A DNA stretch of 64,000 bases, taken from Pirellula staleyi DSM 6068. Lineage in GTDB: Bacteria > Planctomycetota > Planctomycetia > Pirellulales > Pirellulaceae. Below, one piece after another: positions 17,642-26,107 of this stretch. Made by a program: the position numbers and the translations under genes. The stretch spans positions 3,348,001 to 3,412,000 of the forward strand of contig NC_013720.1 of NCBI RefSeq assembly GCF_000025185.1. The letters are read 5' to 3'. Positions within the stretch are counted from its first letter, which is position 1; every line of letters starts with the position of its first letter. The notes under the pieces were generated by a model, which was given only the letters and a program-made list of their open reading frames with translations, did no database searches and was not told the DNA's origin.

Positions 17642-20548
17642 TTAGTCGGCCACGGCTGTTCCATCGAGCACGCGCAGCTCGAGCGAATGAAATACCACCT
17701 TGCATCCGTGAGCAAACAGACTCGGATGTTGCCCATCGATGATCGTGCGGAACTTGTCGACCACCTCGATCGCAGGCCCTTTCCAGTTGGCAATCATTTC
17801 GCCACCGAGGAACATCTGCGCGACAGTATTGTCCCCATCGGACGCAACACGAATGGCCAGCTGATATCGCTTGCCATTCTCGATCGGCTCATGCACGCCG
17901 AAGACTCGGTTTTCGGAGAAGCCGATAACCGATTCCCCTTTTTTTCGATGACTGATCAGCAGTTCGAGAAATTTTCCTTCGACTGGGACCACCATGCCGA
18001 GCGCATTGGCTCCCTCTTCGCGAGTGAAGTCGAGAAACAGCTCATATTTTTTCGGGAGCTTTACAGGGAGATACAAACGTGAATCGAGTTCCCCTCCCGA
18101 GACAATGGTGGTGTCGACGCGACTCCATTTTTTGCTCGATGGGTGGACTTCTGGGTTGGCAAGTTCGAGCAAGTTGCGGGGCAGTGGTCCGCCTGGTTTC
18201 GTGGAGGATTTGGTCGGGGCTGCTGGGGACGAATCGTCGACCGTGACAGAGCCATCAATCATTTTGAGATCGGATGAGTGAAATACCACGCGTGAAAGAT
18301 GGGCGTAGAGGCCGATGTGGTTCAGCTTTCGCATCGTTCGAGTACCACCGTTTTCATTGAGTGTCCCTGCTCCGGTCCATTTGCCGAGAACAGCTCCGTC
18401 GAGCGTGATCTCGACGCTCGATTCCTCCTGACCTGCGGTCACCGATGCGATGAGTTTGTAGCGATGGTTGTTCTCGAGAGTCGATGGTGTGAGTCGAACC
18501 GCCTTGGGATCGCCGATGCCGATGTAGCCAACATCGCCACCCCGCGCTGAGAGCAGGACCGAGCAAAAGCGGTCGTTCACCGGCAAGATCAGACCGACGA
18601 CTTCGTCCTCGGTTTCACGGGTGAACTCCATGGTGAAGACGTAGCTGCCGGTGATGGTCAGGGGCAACTGCAGCAAAGGAGCTTCTGCTGGTAGCGCGAT
18701 GATCTCTTTTTCGCGACGCTCCCAAACTTGGCTGATCGCATCACGTTTGACATCGACGAGGTCGAGAACATTTTCTGGCACCTTGGCGACAACGGGGTTG
18801 GAACTGCTAGGGAGGCTGCTCGATGAAGAGTCCCCCGCCTCTTTCGCAGGTGGCTCGCGTCCTTCATCGAGGGTGAGTGTTGTCCCTTGCAGGAACTTTA
18901 CTTCAACGGAGTGAAAGACGACGCGCGACTCGTGAGCATAGAGCCCAAGGTGCTGCCGGGATCGCATCTTGCGATCACCATCGGTATTGGCAGTCCCTTT
19001 CCCTTTCCATTCGCCCAAGGTTTCGTCATCGAGTTTGGCCTCGACGCGCGTCCCCTCAGGAGTTTCCACCACCCTCAGCGAGAAATGATAGTTGTGGCCA
19101 TTCTCGAGCCGCGATGGTTCAAACTTTATGCGAGTTTCAGATCCGTTACCTAGGTAACCAGAGACTCCACCATCGGTTGAGAGGAGAACGTCGCAAAATC
19201 CGTCCGATGTTGGGAGGACCACCCCCACGATGTCGTTGCCTGTTTCGCGAGTGAATTTCACATGGACTTCGTAGGTTCCGCTGAACTCGAGCGGCAACTG
19301 GAGCAGCGCGCCGTAGCCGGGTGGGGCGGCGATGCCGTTCTCGACACGCTCCCACTTTTGATTCAGCGAGTCTTTGTCGACGTCCACCAGATGGATCAGG
19401 TTTTTGGGCAACTCGACCGTTTTGGCCTTAGTTGAGCTGCCCGATAGGTCCGGCATCGCCGGACGCTCGCCAGGAGGTCGCGAGAAAATGCCGAGATCGC
19501 CCTGGGTCGCTGCCGGCTGAACGCCAGCGCTAGTCATCTGCTTCATGCGCAGGTCGGCTTTGGCGACAGCGAGTCCCTTGAGGTAGGGCTTCGCTTTTTG
19601 GTACCAGGCCAACGATCGCGACTGGAATTTTTGCTGCGATTCCTTCGCCGGTTCCTTGGAGGCAATGTCCCACCACAGGTCGGCCAGCTTCTCTTGCTCG
19701 ATTGGATTCTGGGGATCGGTGAGTTCTAGTTTGGCGGCCGATGCCAGGGGAGTATCGCCCGACTTGGCGAGGTGCGGCAAAGCTTTGGAGGCATCTCCTT
19801 TGGCGAGCAAATAGTAGTTGCCTGCAGTCAAGTTAGCTGCGACGTCGTCGGGCGTTTGCTTGAGGACCTCGAAAGCGGGCTTCACCTTAAGAAAACCGAC
19901 TTCGAGGGTGTCGGCCAGTTTCCGCTGTTCCGCCAGGAGGTTGGCTGTTTTCAGATCGCGCGCTCGGCGAGCGACGTCCGACAGACCGACGAACAGCTTC
20001 GATGCATCGGCATAGCGGTCGTCGGCCATCAGCTTCTGGGCGAGCTGCGTACCGAACGTCAGCACCTCTTGTTTCTGATCAGGGGGAACAGCCGACTTGG
20101 CCCCTTGGCTGATCGTGGCGATTCGAACAGCATCGGCGTCGAACTCGAAATCTGGCTCTAGGAGCTCGATAGCAGCAAATGCGACCTGCATTTTGGCGGC
20201 ATCGCAGGCGAGTTCACGGGCCAGGTTCAGCAAAACGAACCGAGCAATGGGATCGCTGGTGGTCTCTTGTCCGGTGGTGAGGACCCGCTCGGCAAGTGCC
20301 GCTTTGGCTGCGGGGGTGACCGCCTTTGCCGGTTCAAAGATGGAGTCGACCTCGGCTTTGCGAGCATCGCGGTCGGCCTTCGGCGGGACGGGCTGTTTGG
20401 TCGATGCTGCTGGAGCCCCCACCTGAGTACACACATCGGCGTGAACTTGTGGACCATCAGGCTCCCCGGCCCGTAGGGATGCAGTGATCCCTAAGAGTAG
20501 AAAACCTAGGAGACGCGGGCTAAGCCGAGCGCTGGCTAGCGTGGTCAT
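17642..20548 (-). CDS. Large secreted protein with three tandem beta-sandwich repeats
   Basis: A 968-residue exported protein. The signal peptide covers 1-27. A helical region at about 57-340 matches the downstream paralogue. Three repeats follow at about 380-557, 590-770 and 789-968. Each opens with LPxNLxxL, continues with W-x-R, FTRE, an LP strand, LEN/IENGxxY and a D/GxxLGxWxG strand, and ends with GLYAHxxRVVFHS. The third repeat is the most divergent and lacks the RKMR motif. The repeat resembles laminin-G-like or DUF1080 domains that bind carbohydrate, but no catalytic residues can be assigned. AGAGG lies 8 nt upstream of the ATG. It is transcribed ahead of its paralogue with a 195-bp gap, which suggests a tandem duplication. 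Confidence 0.75.
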   Translation of the reverse strand: MTTLASARLSPRLLGFLLLGITASLRAGEPDGPQVHADVCTQVGAPAASTKQPVPPKADRDARKAEVDSIFEPAKAVTPAAKAALAERVLTTGQETTSDPIARFVLLNLARELACDAAKMQVAFAAIELLEPDFEFDADAVRIATISQGAKSAVPPDQKQEVLTFGTQLAQKLMADDRYADASKLFVGLSDVARRARDLKTANLLAEQRKLADTLEVGFLKVKPAFEVLKQTPDDVAANLTAGNYYLLAKGDASKALPHLAKSGDTPLASAAKLELTDPQNPIEQEKLADLWWDIASKEPAKESQQKFQSRSLAWYQKAKPYLKGLAVAKADLRMKQMTSAGVQPAATQGDLGIFSRPPGERPAMPDLSGSSTKAKTVELPKNLIHLVDVDKDSLNQKWERVENGIAAPPGYGALLQLPLEFSGTYEVHVKFTRETGNDIVGVVLPTSDGFCDVLLSTDGGVSGYLGNGSETRIKFEPSRLENGHNYHFSLRVVETPEGTRVEAKLDDETLGEWKGKGTANTDGDRKMRSRQHLGLYAHESRVVFHSVEVKFLQGTTLTLDEGREPPAKEAGDSSSSSLPSSSNPVVAKVPENVLDLVDVKRDAISQVWERREKEIIALPAEAPLLQLPLTITGSYVFTMEFTRETEDEVVGLILPVNDRFCSVLLSARGGDVGYIGIGDPKAVRLTPSTLENNHRYKLIASVTAGQEESSVEITLDGAVLGKWTGAGTLNENGGTRTMRKLNHIGLYAHLSRVVFHSSDLKMIDGSVTVDDSSPAAPTKSSTKPGGPLPRNLLELANPEVHPSSKKWSRVDTTIVSGGELDSRLYLPVKLPKKYELFLDFTREEGANALGMVVPVEGKFLELLISHRKKGESVIGFSENRVFGVHEPIENGKRYQLAIRVASDGDNTVAQMFLGGEMIANWKGPAIEVVDKFRTIIDGQHPSLFAHGCKVVFHSLELRVLDGTAVAD

Positions 20549-20641
20549 TTTGCTACCTCTTTCTGGGGCTTCGAGAGTCGCCCAGATTATCTAGCAAATG
20601 TACGCCAATTGAAAGCCAGAAGCTTGAAGAACGGAGGGTTG

Positions 20642-20917
20642 TTACATTCCGCTCCAGCTGGCGCTCGAACCGAAATCGAACGTTGCGCCGACGGCCATGA
20701 TCGAGAAGGTTGTTCCGCACCAAGCCCAGCTGCCATGATTCATGCCGATGGCGGCGACGGTGGCGAGCCCCATGCCAATGAGGCAAAGCACAAAGAAGGC
20801 CTGGCAGTATTTGTGATGCGAAGCATGCTGAATGCGCGCCAAAAAGATACTCACAAGACCTGTGAGTTGCAGGGCGAGCGTCAGGGCAAAAAAGGTGGGA
20901 TCAGCAGCATCGAACAT
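20642..20917 (-). CDS. Small membrane protein with three predicted transmembrane segments
   Basis: A 91-residue, very hydrophobic protein. Candidate membrane helices are FFALTLALQLTGLVSIFLA (9-27), FFVLCLIGMGLATVAAIGM (about 41-59) and a weaker WAWCGTTFSIMAVGA. A His-rich loop (QHASHHKY) sits between the first two. I recognise no family. ATG 20917 is chosen because GGAG lies 8 nt upstream. Longer in-frame starts at 20938 and 21055 have no ribosome site and would add a charged non-membrane segment. It is upstream of the large repeat proteins on the same strand. Confidence 0.62.
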   Translation of the reverse strand: MFDAADPTFFALTLALQLTGLVSIFLARIQHASHHKYCQAFFVLCLIGMGLATVAAIGMNHGSWAWCGTTFSIMAVGATFDFGSSASWSGM

Positions 20918-21332
20918 CGCAAAGACTCCAGAATCCATTCCGGAAGGGGGCAAACAAGTTCGCTTGTCGTGACAAACGGGCAGCATTCTCATCCATGAGT
21001 AGGCAGCCGAGCCCCACTTTAGCGATTCTTGTGCCAGCACGCGATTATTTTCCAAATCGCAACTTCCCCTCGTTTATTTTCGGCAGTTTCACTGCTTCGA
21101 ATGCAAGCCTGCCACTCGGAGCGGTAAATCTTTCCAAATCTGATTTGTAGATCTTACAACCGAGAGCCCGCCGGAGGCTAGATCACAATCTGCTAGCGGA
21201 CCCTAGTTCTAAATGTTTGAGATCGCTTTCAGAAAGTGCTAGCAGATTCTCTTGGAACGAACATCACGAAACTGCTAGCATTTTTACATGTTGGGGTGTG
21301 CTAGCGATTGATAAACTCAAGGAGACTGGCGG
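20918..21332. other. Divergent intergenic region, 415 bp
   Basis: This region separates a minus-strand membrane protein from the plus-strand SUFU-like gene and should contain both promoters. Its right half carries four TGCTAGC sites, annotated separately. No gene is evident. Confidence 0.55.
21182..21305 (+). repeat. Cluster of four TGCTAGC palindromic sites
   Basis: TGCTAGC occurs at 21191, 21237, 21273 and 21299, with centre spacings of about 46, 36 and 26 bp. Two copies extend into the longer ATCAC...CTGCTAGC element (21182-21197 and 21263-21280) also found at 13421. The cluster ends 28 bp before the SUFU-like gene, which suggests an operator array or a structural repeat. Confidence 0.55.
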
Positions 21333-21950
21333 ATGGACGGTTCCGATGAACGCGAAGCGAGTGAGTGGTATGAGAAGAAGTCGGGCTGGATGTCGGAATT
21401 GCTCGGCGAAGAGCACGATATGGTGATGCATGCCATCATTCCCTACGCGATCGGTGGCGGGCTCGATCTGTACTACTATCCCAACCAGGTGGAAGGGACA
21501 GGTATCGCGACGAAGGAACTTTGCGAACTCCCGGGGCAAGGATCGTCGAGCAAGCTGTTTCAGAACTACGAAATGGTGATGTTCACACGGCATCCACTCG
21601 ACCTCGATCTTGCGCAAGATGAAACCACTCCTTTCGGCGCAGCCCACAAGAGCATCAACGCATTTTTGAACTTCATGGCTCCCTACAGTGCCGAGGCTTC
21701 ACTGAATCCCTTCGAAACTTGCGAGTTTCCGGCGGAGATGGATATCGTTGGTGGGCGTTGCTTGATTTTTGATTACTACGGGGCAACGTCGGAGGATTTC
21801 CCAGCCGAGTTTGGCATGCTGCTGCTCATCGAGATCTTTCCGAGCGAAATGGCTTTCGCACGTGAAAACGGTGGCGACGCACTCATCAAACTGCTGCGAG
21901 AGCGTGACCACCATCCGTACAGCGATCTCGATCGCGAACCGGTGGCGTAG
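21333..21950 (+). CDS. Suppressor-of-fused (SUFU) domain-like protein
   Basis: A 205-residue cytoplasmic protein without a signal peptide. The region GGGLDLYYYPNQVEGTGIATKELCE followed by NYEMVMFTRHPL resembles bacterial SUFU-domain proteins, in which a D-x-Y-Y-Y-P segment and a YEM/F-hydrophobic strand are typical. The second half is a mixed alpha/beta segment (FPAEFGMLLLIEIFPSEM). Bacterial members are often immunity-like or of unknown role; no toxin gene lies next to it here. AGGAG lies 8-9 nt upstream of the ATG. The family assignment is moderately sure. Confidence 0.68.
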   Translation: MDGSDEREASEWYEKKSGWMSELLGEEHDMVMHAIIPYAIGGGLDLYYYPNQVEGTGIATKELCELPGQGSSSKLFQNYEMVMFTRHPLDLDLAQDETTPFGAAHKSINAFLNFMAPYSAEASLNPFETCEFPAEMDIVGGRCLIFDYYGATSEDFPAEFGMLLLIEIFPSEMAFARENGGDALIKLLRERDHHPYSDLDREPVA

Positions 21951-21998
21951 TTCGTCGAACAATTGAGACCCGAGTTTCAGGTCGGTTCCCGCAGTTTC

Positions 21999-22024
21999 AA
22001 ACCTTGCTGTTTGCGCAAGGTTTT
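21999..22024 (+). terminator. Probable rho-independent terminator after the SUFU-like gene
   Basis: An 8-bp stem AAACCTTG/CAAGGTTT (21999-22006 and 22016-22023) closes a 9-nt loop. The T run ends at 22024, 49 bp past the stop codon. Confidence 0.72.
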
Positions 22025-22351
22025 CTTGGCGATGCTGTACGCCTGTGAATCTGCTTGCGAGAGATTTCTTTTTTTCTAACTCTCGTTCAGTCAAGTGTTT
22101 GCGCAGCGGCTGCTGAAGCTTGTGACCTAACGTGTCCGAGCCCCCGCGATAAATCTAGCACCGGGGCTGATTGAGCTTCGGAGTGAAAGAATCTGCAAGT
22201 TGAAGTGTGGCGAAAAGCAAGGCGTCGTTCGAGTACGTCAGCCCGCGATCAAGCCCGCTTCGCAGATTCGCGCCGCACGACTTCAGGCAAGACCGCCTGG
22301 GATCGCGGCGCAGAGTCAACCGCAAGCCATTCCACAAAAGGGAGTTTGAAG
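22025..22351. other. Intergenic region and 5' leader, about 330 bp
   Basis: After the terminator, an AT-rich stretch near 22065-22085 is followed by GC-rich DNA up to the next gene. An open frame from 22205 reads into the 22352 gene, but without a ribosome site at its start. I see no separate gene; the region probably holds the promoter of the small paralogue pair. Confidence 0.5.
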
Positions 22352-22633
22352 ATGTCGAAGTTTCAAGTGCAGTCGGGTTCGCTGAAGATCACCATCGTTG
22401 CTGAAACCGCTTACGACGCTGCTATGGAAGCGGTCGCTTGGTGGGGCGATCGCACGTCGAACATGAATCGCGATCAAGACCGACCCTCGCTGGCTGCGGA
22501 CTTGGTGGTGAAAACCGAGAAGGGGCGCACCAGCCGATTTCCAACCTATCCGCTCGTTGCCCGCTCGCAAGGACAAGCAGGCCGCGACGCTTGGGCTTCG
22601 CTTCTCCAGCGTGCAGTGGCTGGTTGTGGCTAG
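22352..22633 (+). CDS. Small conserved protein, first of a tandem paralogue pair
   Basis: A 93-residue protein without a signal peptide. Its first 30 residues (FQVQSGSLKITIVAETAYDAAMEAV) align with the next gene's start (YYVESGEFKLVCEAHTQRGAALWAV), giving the pattern V-x-SG-x-h-K-h-x-h-x-A-x-T-x-x-x-A-h-x-A-V. The first part looks like two beta strands followed by a helix. The rest is hydrophilic with a RFPTYPLVARSQGQ segment. GGGAG lies 7 nt upstream of ATG 22352, which fixes the start. I recognise no characterised family. A shared dsRBD-like or adaptor fold is possible but unsupported. Confidence 0.65.
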   Translation: MSKFQVQSGSLKITIVAETAYDAAMEAVAWWGDRTSNMNRDQDRPSLAADLVVKTEKGRTSRFPTYPLVARSQGQAGRDAWASLLQRAVAGCG

Positions 22634-22725
22634 TCGGCTATTCAGTTGGTTCTTACAAGATCAATCAAGCACATATTAATACATAACTTCTAACAGAATC
22701 TTATAACCGAAGGCGAAGGATTGTC

Positions 22726-23040
22726 ATGGCAAAATATTATGTGGAATCGGGTGAGTTCAAGTTGGTTTGTGAAGCTCACACACAGCGCGGTGCGGCACTT
22801 TGGGCTGTGCATCGTTGCTTGTCGCAGAGCCTGCCATTTCTAGGTGCCGACGAATCGGAAAACGATTTGCAACCTCGCAAGCGACTCGATGCCAAGATGC
22901 AGGTGAATGAAGTTGGCTTTCAGCGTGGTGATGCCAAGACTTACGATACTTTTGAACTCGTTACCGAATGGAACCACTTGATGGTGGCGCTGGGGCGACT
23001 TGAAGAAGAACTGGCAGCCCGTGAACCAGTGGGCGTGTAG
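22726..23040 (+). CDS. Small conserved protein, second of a tandem paralogue pair
   Basis: This 104-residue protein is paralogous to the preceding gene through its N-terminal 30 residues. It continues with a helical HRCLSQSLPFL segment, an acidic LGADESEND loop and a C-terminal helix LMVALGRLEEELAA. GAAGGA lies about 8 nt upstream of the ATG. The 92-bp gap after the first copy and the same orientation suggest co-transcription after tandem duplication. Function is unknown; no membrane segment, cysteine cluster or catalytic motif is visible. Confidence 0.65.
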   Translation: MAKYYVESGEFKLVCEAHTQRGAALWAVHRCLSQSLPFLGADESENDLQPRKRLDAKMQVNEVGFQRGDAKTYDTFELVTEWNHLMVALGRLEEELAAREPVGV

Positions 23041-23188
23041 CGCAGAGCGCTGGAGAGCGCGGGAGACCGATAAGCTTTGTTGCAGCGGACACAAAGGCTG
23101 AGCAGTAGAACCGGCCTCAGGTGTGGAGTAGATTGGCGAGCGGCCAGGAATCTGCTTCTCCCTTTGAATTTCGGAGTTCATCGCCAGC

Positions 23189-24088
23189 ATGCTCAGCCTC
23201 CTTCGAATTTACGTGTTGCCAGTCTTAGCGATCCTTGTTGCTTGCGGGATGTCGTGCCTCACCTCCGCAAAAGTGAGCGCGGCTGAAGAGTCGTATCCCA
23301 AACCGCCCGAAGCTGTTCGCAAAGAAGGTGTGCCGCAGGGGAAAATCACCAAGTTCGTCCACGAGAGCAAGGTTTTTGAAGGTACGAGGCGCGACGTTTC
23401 GGTCTACATTCCTGCTCAGGCCGATGGCAAGTCGCCACTGGCTGTGATGGTATTTCAGGATGGGCACACCTATCTCAAGGAAGGTGGAGATTTCAGTGCC
23501 ACCATTGTGATGGACAACCTGATTCACGCTGCTGAAATGCCGTTGACGGTCGGGATCTTCATCGATCCAGGGCACAAGGGTGATAGCAAGGTCGAGTCGC
23601 CGTGGCGCAACAACAATCGTAGCTTCGAATACGACACGCTAAGCGATCAGTATGCACGCATGGTGATCGACGAGATTTTGCCCAAGGTCGCCGAAATGCA
23701 TCCGCTGACCAGTGATCCCCAGCAGCGAGCGATTTGCGGCATCTCTTCTGGAGGAATTTGCGCTTTCACGGTGGCTTGGGAGCGTCCCGACGCGTTTCGT
23801 AAAGTGCTGAGTCACGTCGGCAGCTTCACCAACATTCGTGGTGGCCATGTCTATCCAGCACTCATCCGCAAGACGGAGAGAAAGCCACTGCGCGTCTTTT
23901 TGCAGGATGGCAGTAACGACGTCGATAACGAGCATGGCAGTTGGTGGCTAGCGAACCTCGAGATGGAAGCTGCTTTGAAATACTCGAAGTACGACTATAA
24001 ATTTGTCGGTAGCGAAGGTGGCCACAACGGAAAACATGGCGGCAGCATTCTGCCCGACTCTCTCCGCTGGCTTTGGCGGATGGAATAG
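23189..24088 (+). CDS. Secreted alpha/beta-hydrolase esterase, enterochelin-esterase-like
   Basis: A 299-residue exported hydrolase. The signal peptide covers about 1-31. The domain resembles the Fes/feruloyl-esterase (putative esterase, D) family: RRDVSVYIPAQ, the oxyanion strand MVFQDGH, GIFIDPG, and the nucleophile elbow GISSGG with Ser186. A likely acid lies in LQDGSNDVDN (about 239-247) and His279 or His283 sits in GGHNGKHGG. It probably cleaves an ester of a sugar or phenolic acid outside the cytoplasm. The substrate is not predictable from neighbours, since the gene stands alone. Confidence 0.85.
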   Translation: MLSLLRIYVLPVLAILVACGMSCLTSAKVSAAEESYPKPPEAVRKEGVPQGKITKFVHESKVFEGTRRDVSVYIPAQADGKSPLAVMVFQDGHTYLKEGGDFSATIVMDNLIHAAEMPLTVGIFIDPGHKGDSKVESPWRNNNRSFEYDTLSDQYARMVIDEILPKVAEMHPLTSDPQQRAICGISSGGICAFTVAWERPDAFRKVLSHVGSFTNIRGGHVYPALIRKTERKPLRVFLQDGSNDVDNEHGSWWLANLEMEAALKYSKYDYKFVGSEGGHNGKHGGSILPDSLRWLWRME

Positions 24089-24617
24089 CCTCGCCCGGCA
24101 GCGCATTTTTCACACCTGCGGCAATCTGCTCTCGATTGCCGTATGCCCCGGCTTTTTTGCCTCCCGTCATTTTCTTCTTCGCGACGGCGCCTTGCTTTTA
24201 TTAAAAACCACCCATAAGGCGTAGTCTTCTTCATCGTTTTTTCACTGAATCTTCACGTGACGGGCGTGTGAAGATGGTTTGATGGGGAGCATGCAAGCAA
24301 GCGTTGTGCGTGCCGTAAAAGCTCCTGGCGACGGGAGTTCTCTACTGCCGACGTGATGCCAAATCGCCCTAGCTGGCGGCTTGGGACCCAGCGCTCGATG
24401 CTGCATTGCCGGGGATTGCGAGAGCTCGCCAAGCGCTCGATGATCGGCATGTTCTCGCCGGTCGAAAGCTGTTTGTGCCTCGTGGAATGTCGTCTCGTCG
24501 AATCGACTAACCCCCAACGATGGCCTGCAGCGGAATGGACGCCTGTATTTGCGGGTGGCAAGGTGCCTCTCGAAGCATGGCCGCGACTGGCAGTTACGTC
24601 GAAAGAGTCTTGGTTCC
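24089..24617. other. Intergenic region, 529 bp
   Basis: The region lies between the esterase gene and phoU. A frame from 24353 crosses the phoU start in another phase and looks like a shadow. A short inverted repeat CTTCAC/GTGAAG lies near 24249-24271 and a T-rich stretch near 24230-24242 may end the esterase transcript. I find no gene, and no PhoB-box-like direct repeat is obvious. Confidence 0.45.
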
Positions 24618-25298
24618 ATGAGCAAGCACTTGCAGCGCGATCTCGAAAACCTGAACACCGAACTCCTCACCATTTCTTCGATGGTCGAGGAAATGATCGA
24701 CAAGGCCACGCAGGCACTCGCCGAGCGGAAGCACGAGTTGGCCACGCAAGTGGTGGAGTCAGATTCGTTCGTCGATCAGCGCGAAGTGCATGTCGAAGAA
24801 GAATGCCTGAAAATGCTAGCCCTTCATCAACCTGTGGCGGTCGACCTGCGTCGGATTGCCACCGTGATGAAGGTGAACAACGATCTCGAACGCATCGCCG
24901 ATCTCGCCGTCAGCATTGCCCAGCGTGCTTTGGCGATGGACGAATATCCCGCGTTTCCGATTCCCGAACGGCTCTCGCGCATGGTGGTGCTCACCACGCA
25001 AATGGTGCGCGGCACGATGGATGCCTTCGTGAATGCCGATAACGCCGCCGCTCGTCGCATCATGGCGATGGACCATGAAGTCGACCAGTACAACTGCGAC
25101 ATCATCGCCGAACTCCAAAATTTGATGCAAAAGCGAAGCGAACTCGTTTCCCCCGCTTTGCACTGTTTTTCAGCGGTTCGACACCTCGAGCGCATCGCCG
25201 ATCACGCCACGAACATTGCGGAAGATGTGGTCTACCTCGTCGAGGGAGATATCGTGCGTCACCGCAATCATTCCTCCGAACAATCTCCGTCTAGTTGA
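24618..25298 (+). CDS. phoU: Phosphate signalling regulator PhoU
   Basis: A 226-residue all-helical cytoplasmic protein that dampens phosphate transport and signalling through the Pst transporter and PhoR kinase. It consists of two PhoU three-helix repeats, about residues 5-100 and 110-210. Each carries an acidic metal-binding helix: NDLERIADLAVSIA near 90 and RHLERIADHATNIAEDVVYL near 193, the classical E-R-I-A-D motifs. ATG 24618 is the natural start; the frame extends upstream to 24549 without a ribosome site. It is 30 bp before a PhoB-type regulator, so the two are probably co-transcribed. No pst genes are in the window. Confidence 0.93.
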   Translation: MSKHLQRDLENLNTELLTISSMVEEMIDKATQALAERKHELATQVVESDSFVDQREVHVEEECLKMLALHQPVAVDLRRIATVMKVNNDLERIADLAVSIAQRALAMDEYPAFPIPERLSRMVVLTTQMVRGTMDAFVNADNAAARRIMAMDHEVDQYNCDIIAELQNLMQKRSELVSPALHCFSAVRHLERIADHATNIAEDVVYLVEGDIVRHRNHSSEQSPSS

Positions 25299-25328
25299 TT
25301 CGCACAAAACCTGTAGCTGAGCTCTGTT

Positions 25329-26039
25329 ATGGCCAAAACGAAGGTTCTGGTAATTGAAGACGATCGATCGCTCGCCGAAGTGTTGTCCTACAACCTGAAG
25401 CAAGCCGGCTACGAAGTGCTGACCGCTTCCGATGGCCAAGATGGTCTACTCCAAGCTCAGTTAAAAACTCCCGATATTGTGCTGCTCGATCTGATGTTGC
25501 CAGTGATCGACGGACTCGATGTCTGTCGCCGCTTGCGGGCCGATTCATCGATGCGTGATCTGCTGATCATCATGCTCACTGCCAAAGCGGAAGAAACCGA
25601 CGAACTGGTTGGCTTTTCGCTCGGTGCCGACGACTATGTCGCCAAGCCTTTCAGCGTGAAAGTGCTGCTCGAGCGTATGAAGGCACTCCGCCGACGTCGC
25701 AGCGGCGAAGCAACTCCCGAGGAAGTGACCAGCCGCCTTGGAGTCACTGTCGACCGTCGTCGCCATCAGGCGATGGCCGACGGCAAGCCGCTGCAGCTCA
25801 CCCGCAGCGAATTCCGCCTCCTCGATACCCTCATTCGCCAGCCAGGCCGTGTGTTTCATCGCGCTGAGCTGATCGACGCTGCCCTGGGCGAGGACACGAT
25901 GGTGATGGAACGGACGATCGATGTCCATATTCGCGCGTTACGCCGCAAGCTCGGGCAATACGCCGACGTCATCGAAACCGTTCGGGGCGTGGGATATCGG
26001 TATCGCGACATCGAAACAACCAGCGAAGTTGCTAGCTAG
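25329..26039 (+). CDS. OmpR/PhoB-type response regulator
   Basis: A 236-residue two-domain transcription factor. The receiver domain (5-118) has Asp11/Asp12, the phospho-acceptor Asp54 in VLLDLMLP, Thr84 in MLTAK and Lys106 in AKPFS. The C-terminal winged helix (about 135-230) shows LTRSEFRLLDTLIRQPGRVFHRAELI and a recognition-helix region RTIDVHIRALRRKLG ending in VRGVGYRY. Its position after phoU makes it a likely PhoB functional equivalent, but no histidine kinase gene follows. The next gene is riboflavin synthase, so its partner kinase must be elsewhere. Confidence 0.88.
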   Translation: MAKTKVLVIEDDRSLAEVLSYNLKQAGYEVLTASDGQDGLLQAQLKTPDIVLLDLMLPVIDGLDVCRRLRADSSMRDLLIIMLTAKAEETDELVGFSLGADDYVAKPFSVKVLLERMKALRRRRSGEATPEEVTSRLGVTVDRRRHQAMADGKPLQLTRSEFRLLDTLIRQPGRVFHRAELIDAALGEDTMVMERTIDVHIRALRRKLGQYADVIETVRGVGYRYRDIETTSEVAS

Positions 26040-26107
26040 AAGCTACTCGACGCGAATTTTTCTCCCCGCCGCTCGCCGTCCAAGCAGTGGTCTACTAAAC
26101 TTGTGGC

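Noticed and set aside
24353-25042. A 229-residue plus-strand frame crossing the phoU start
   Set aside because: It overlaps the clear PhoU coding frame in another phase and encodes Arg-rich, unrelated sequence.
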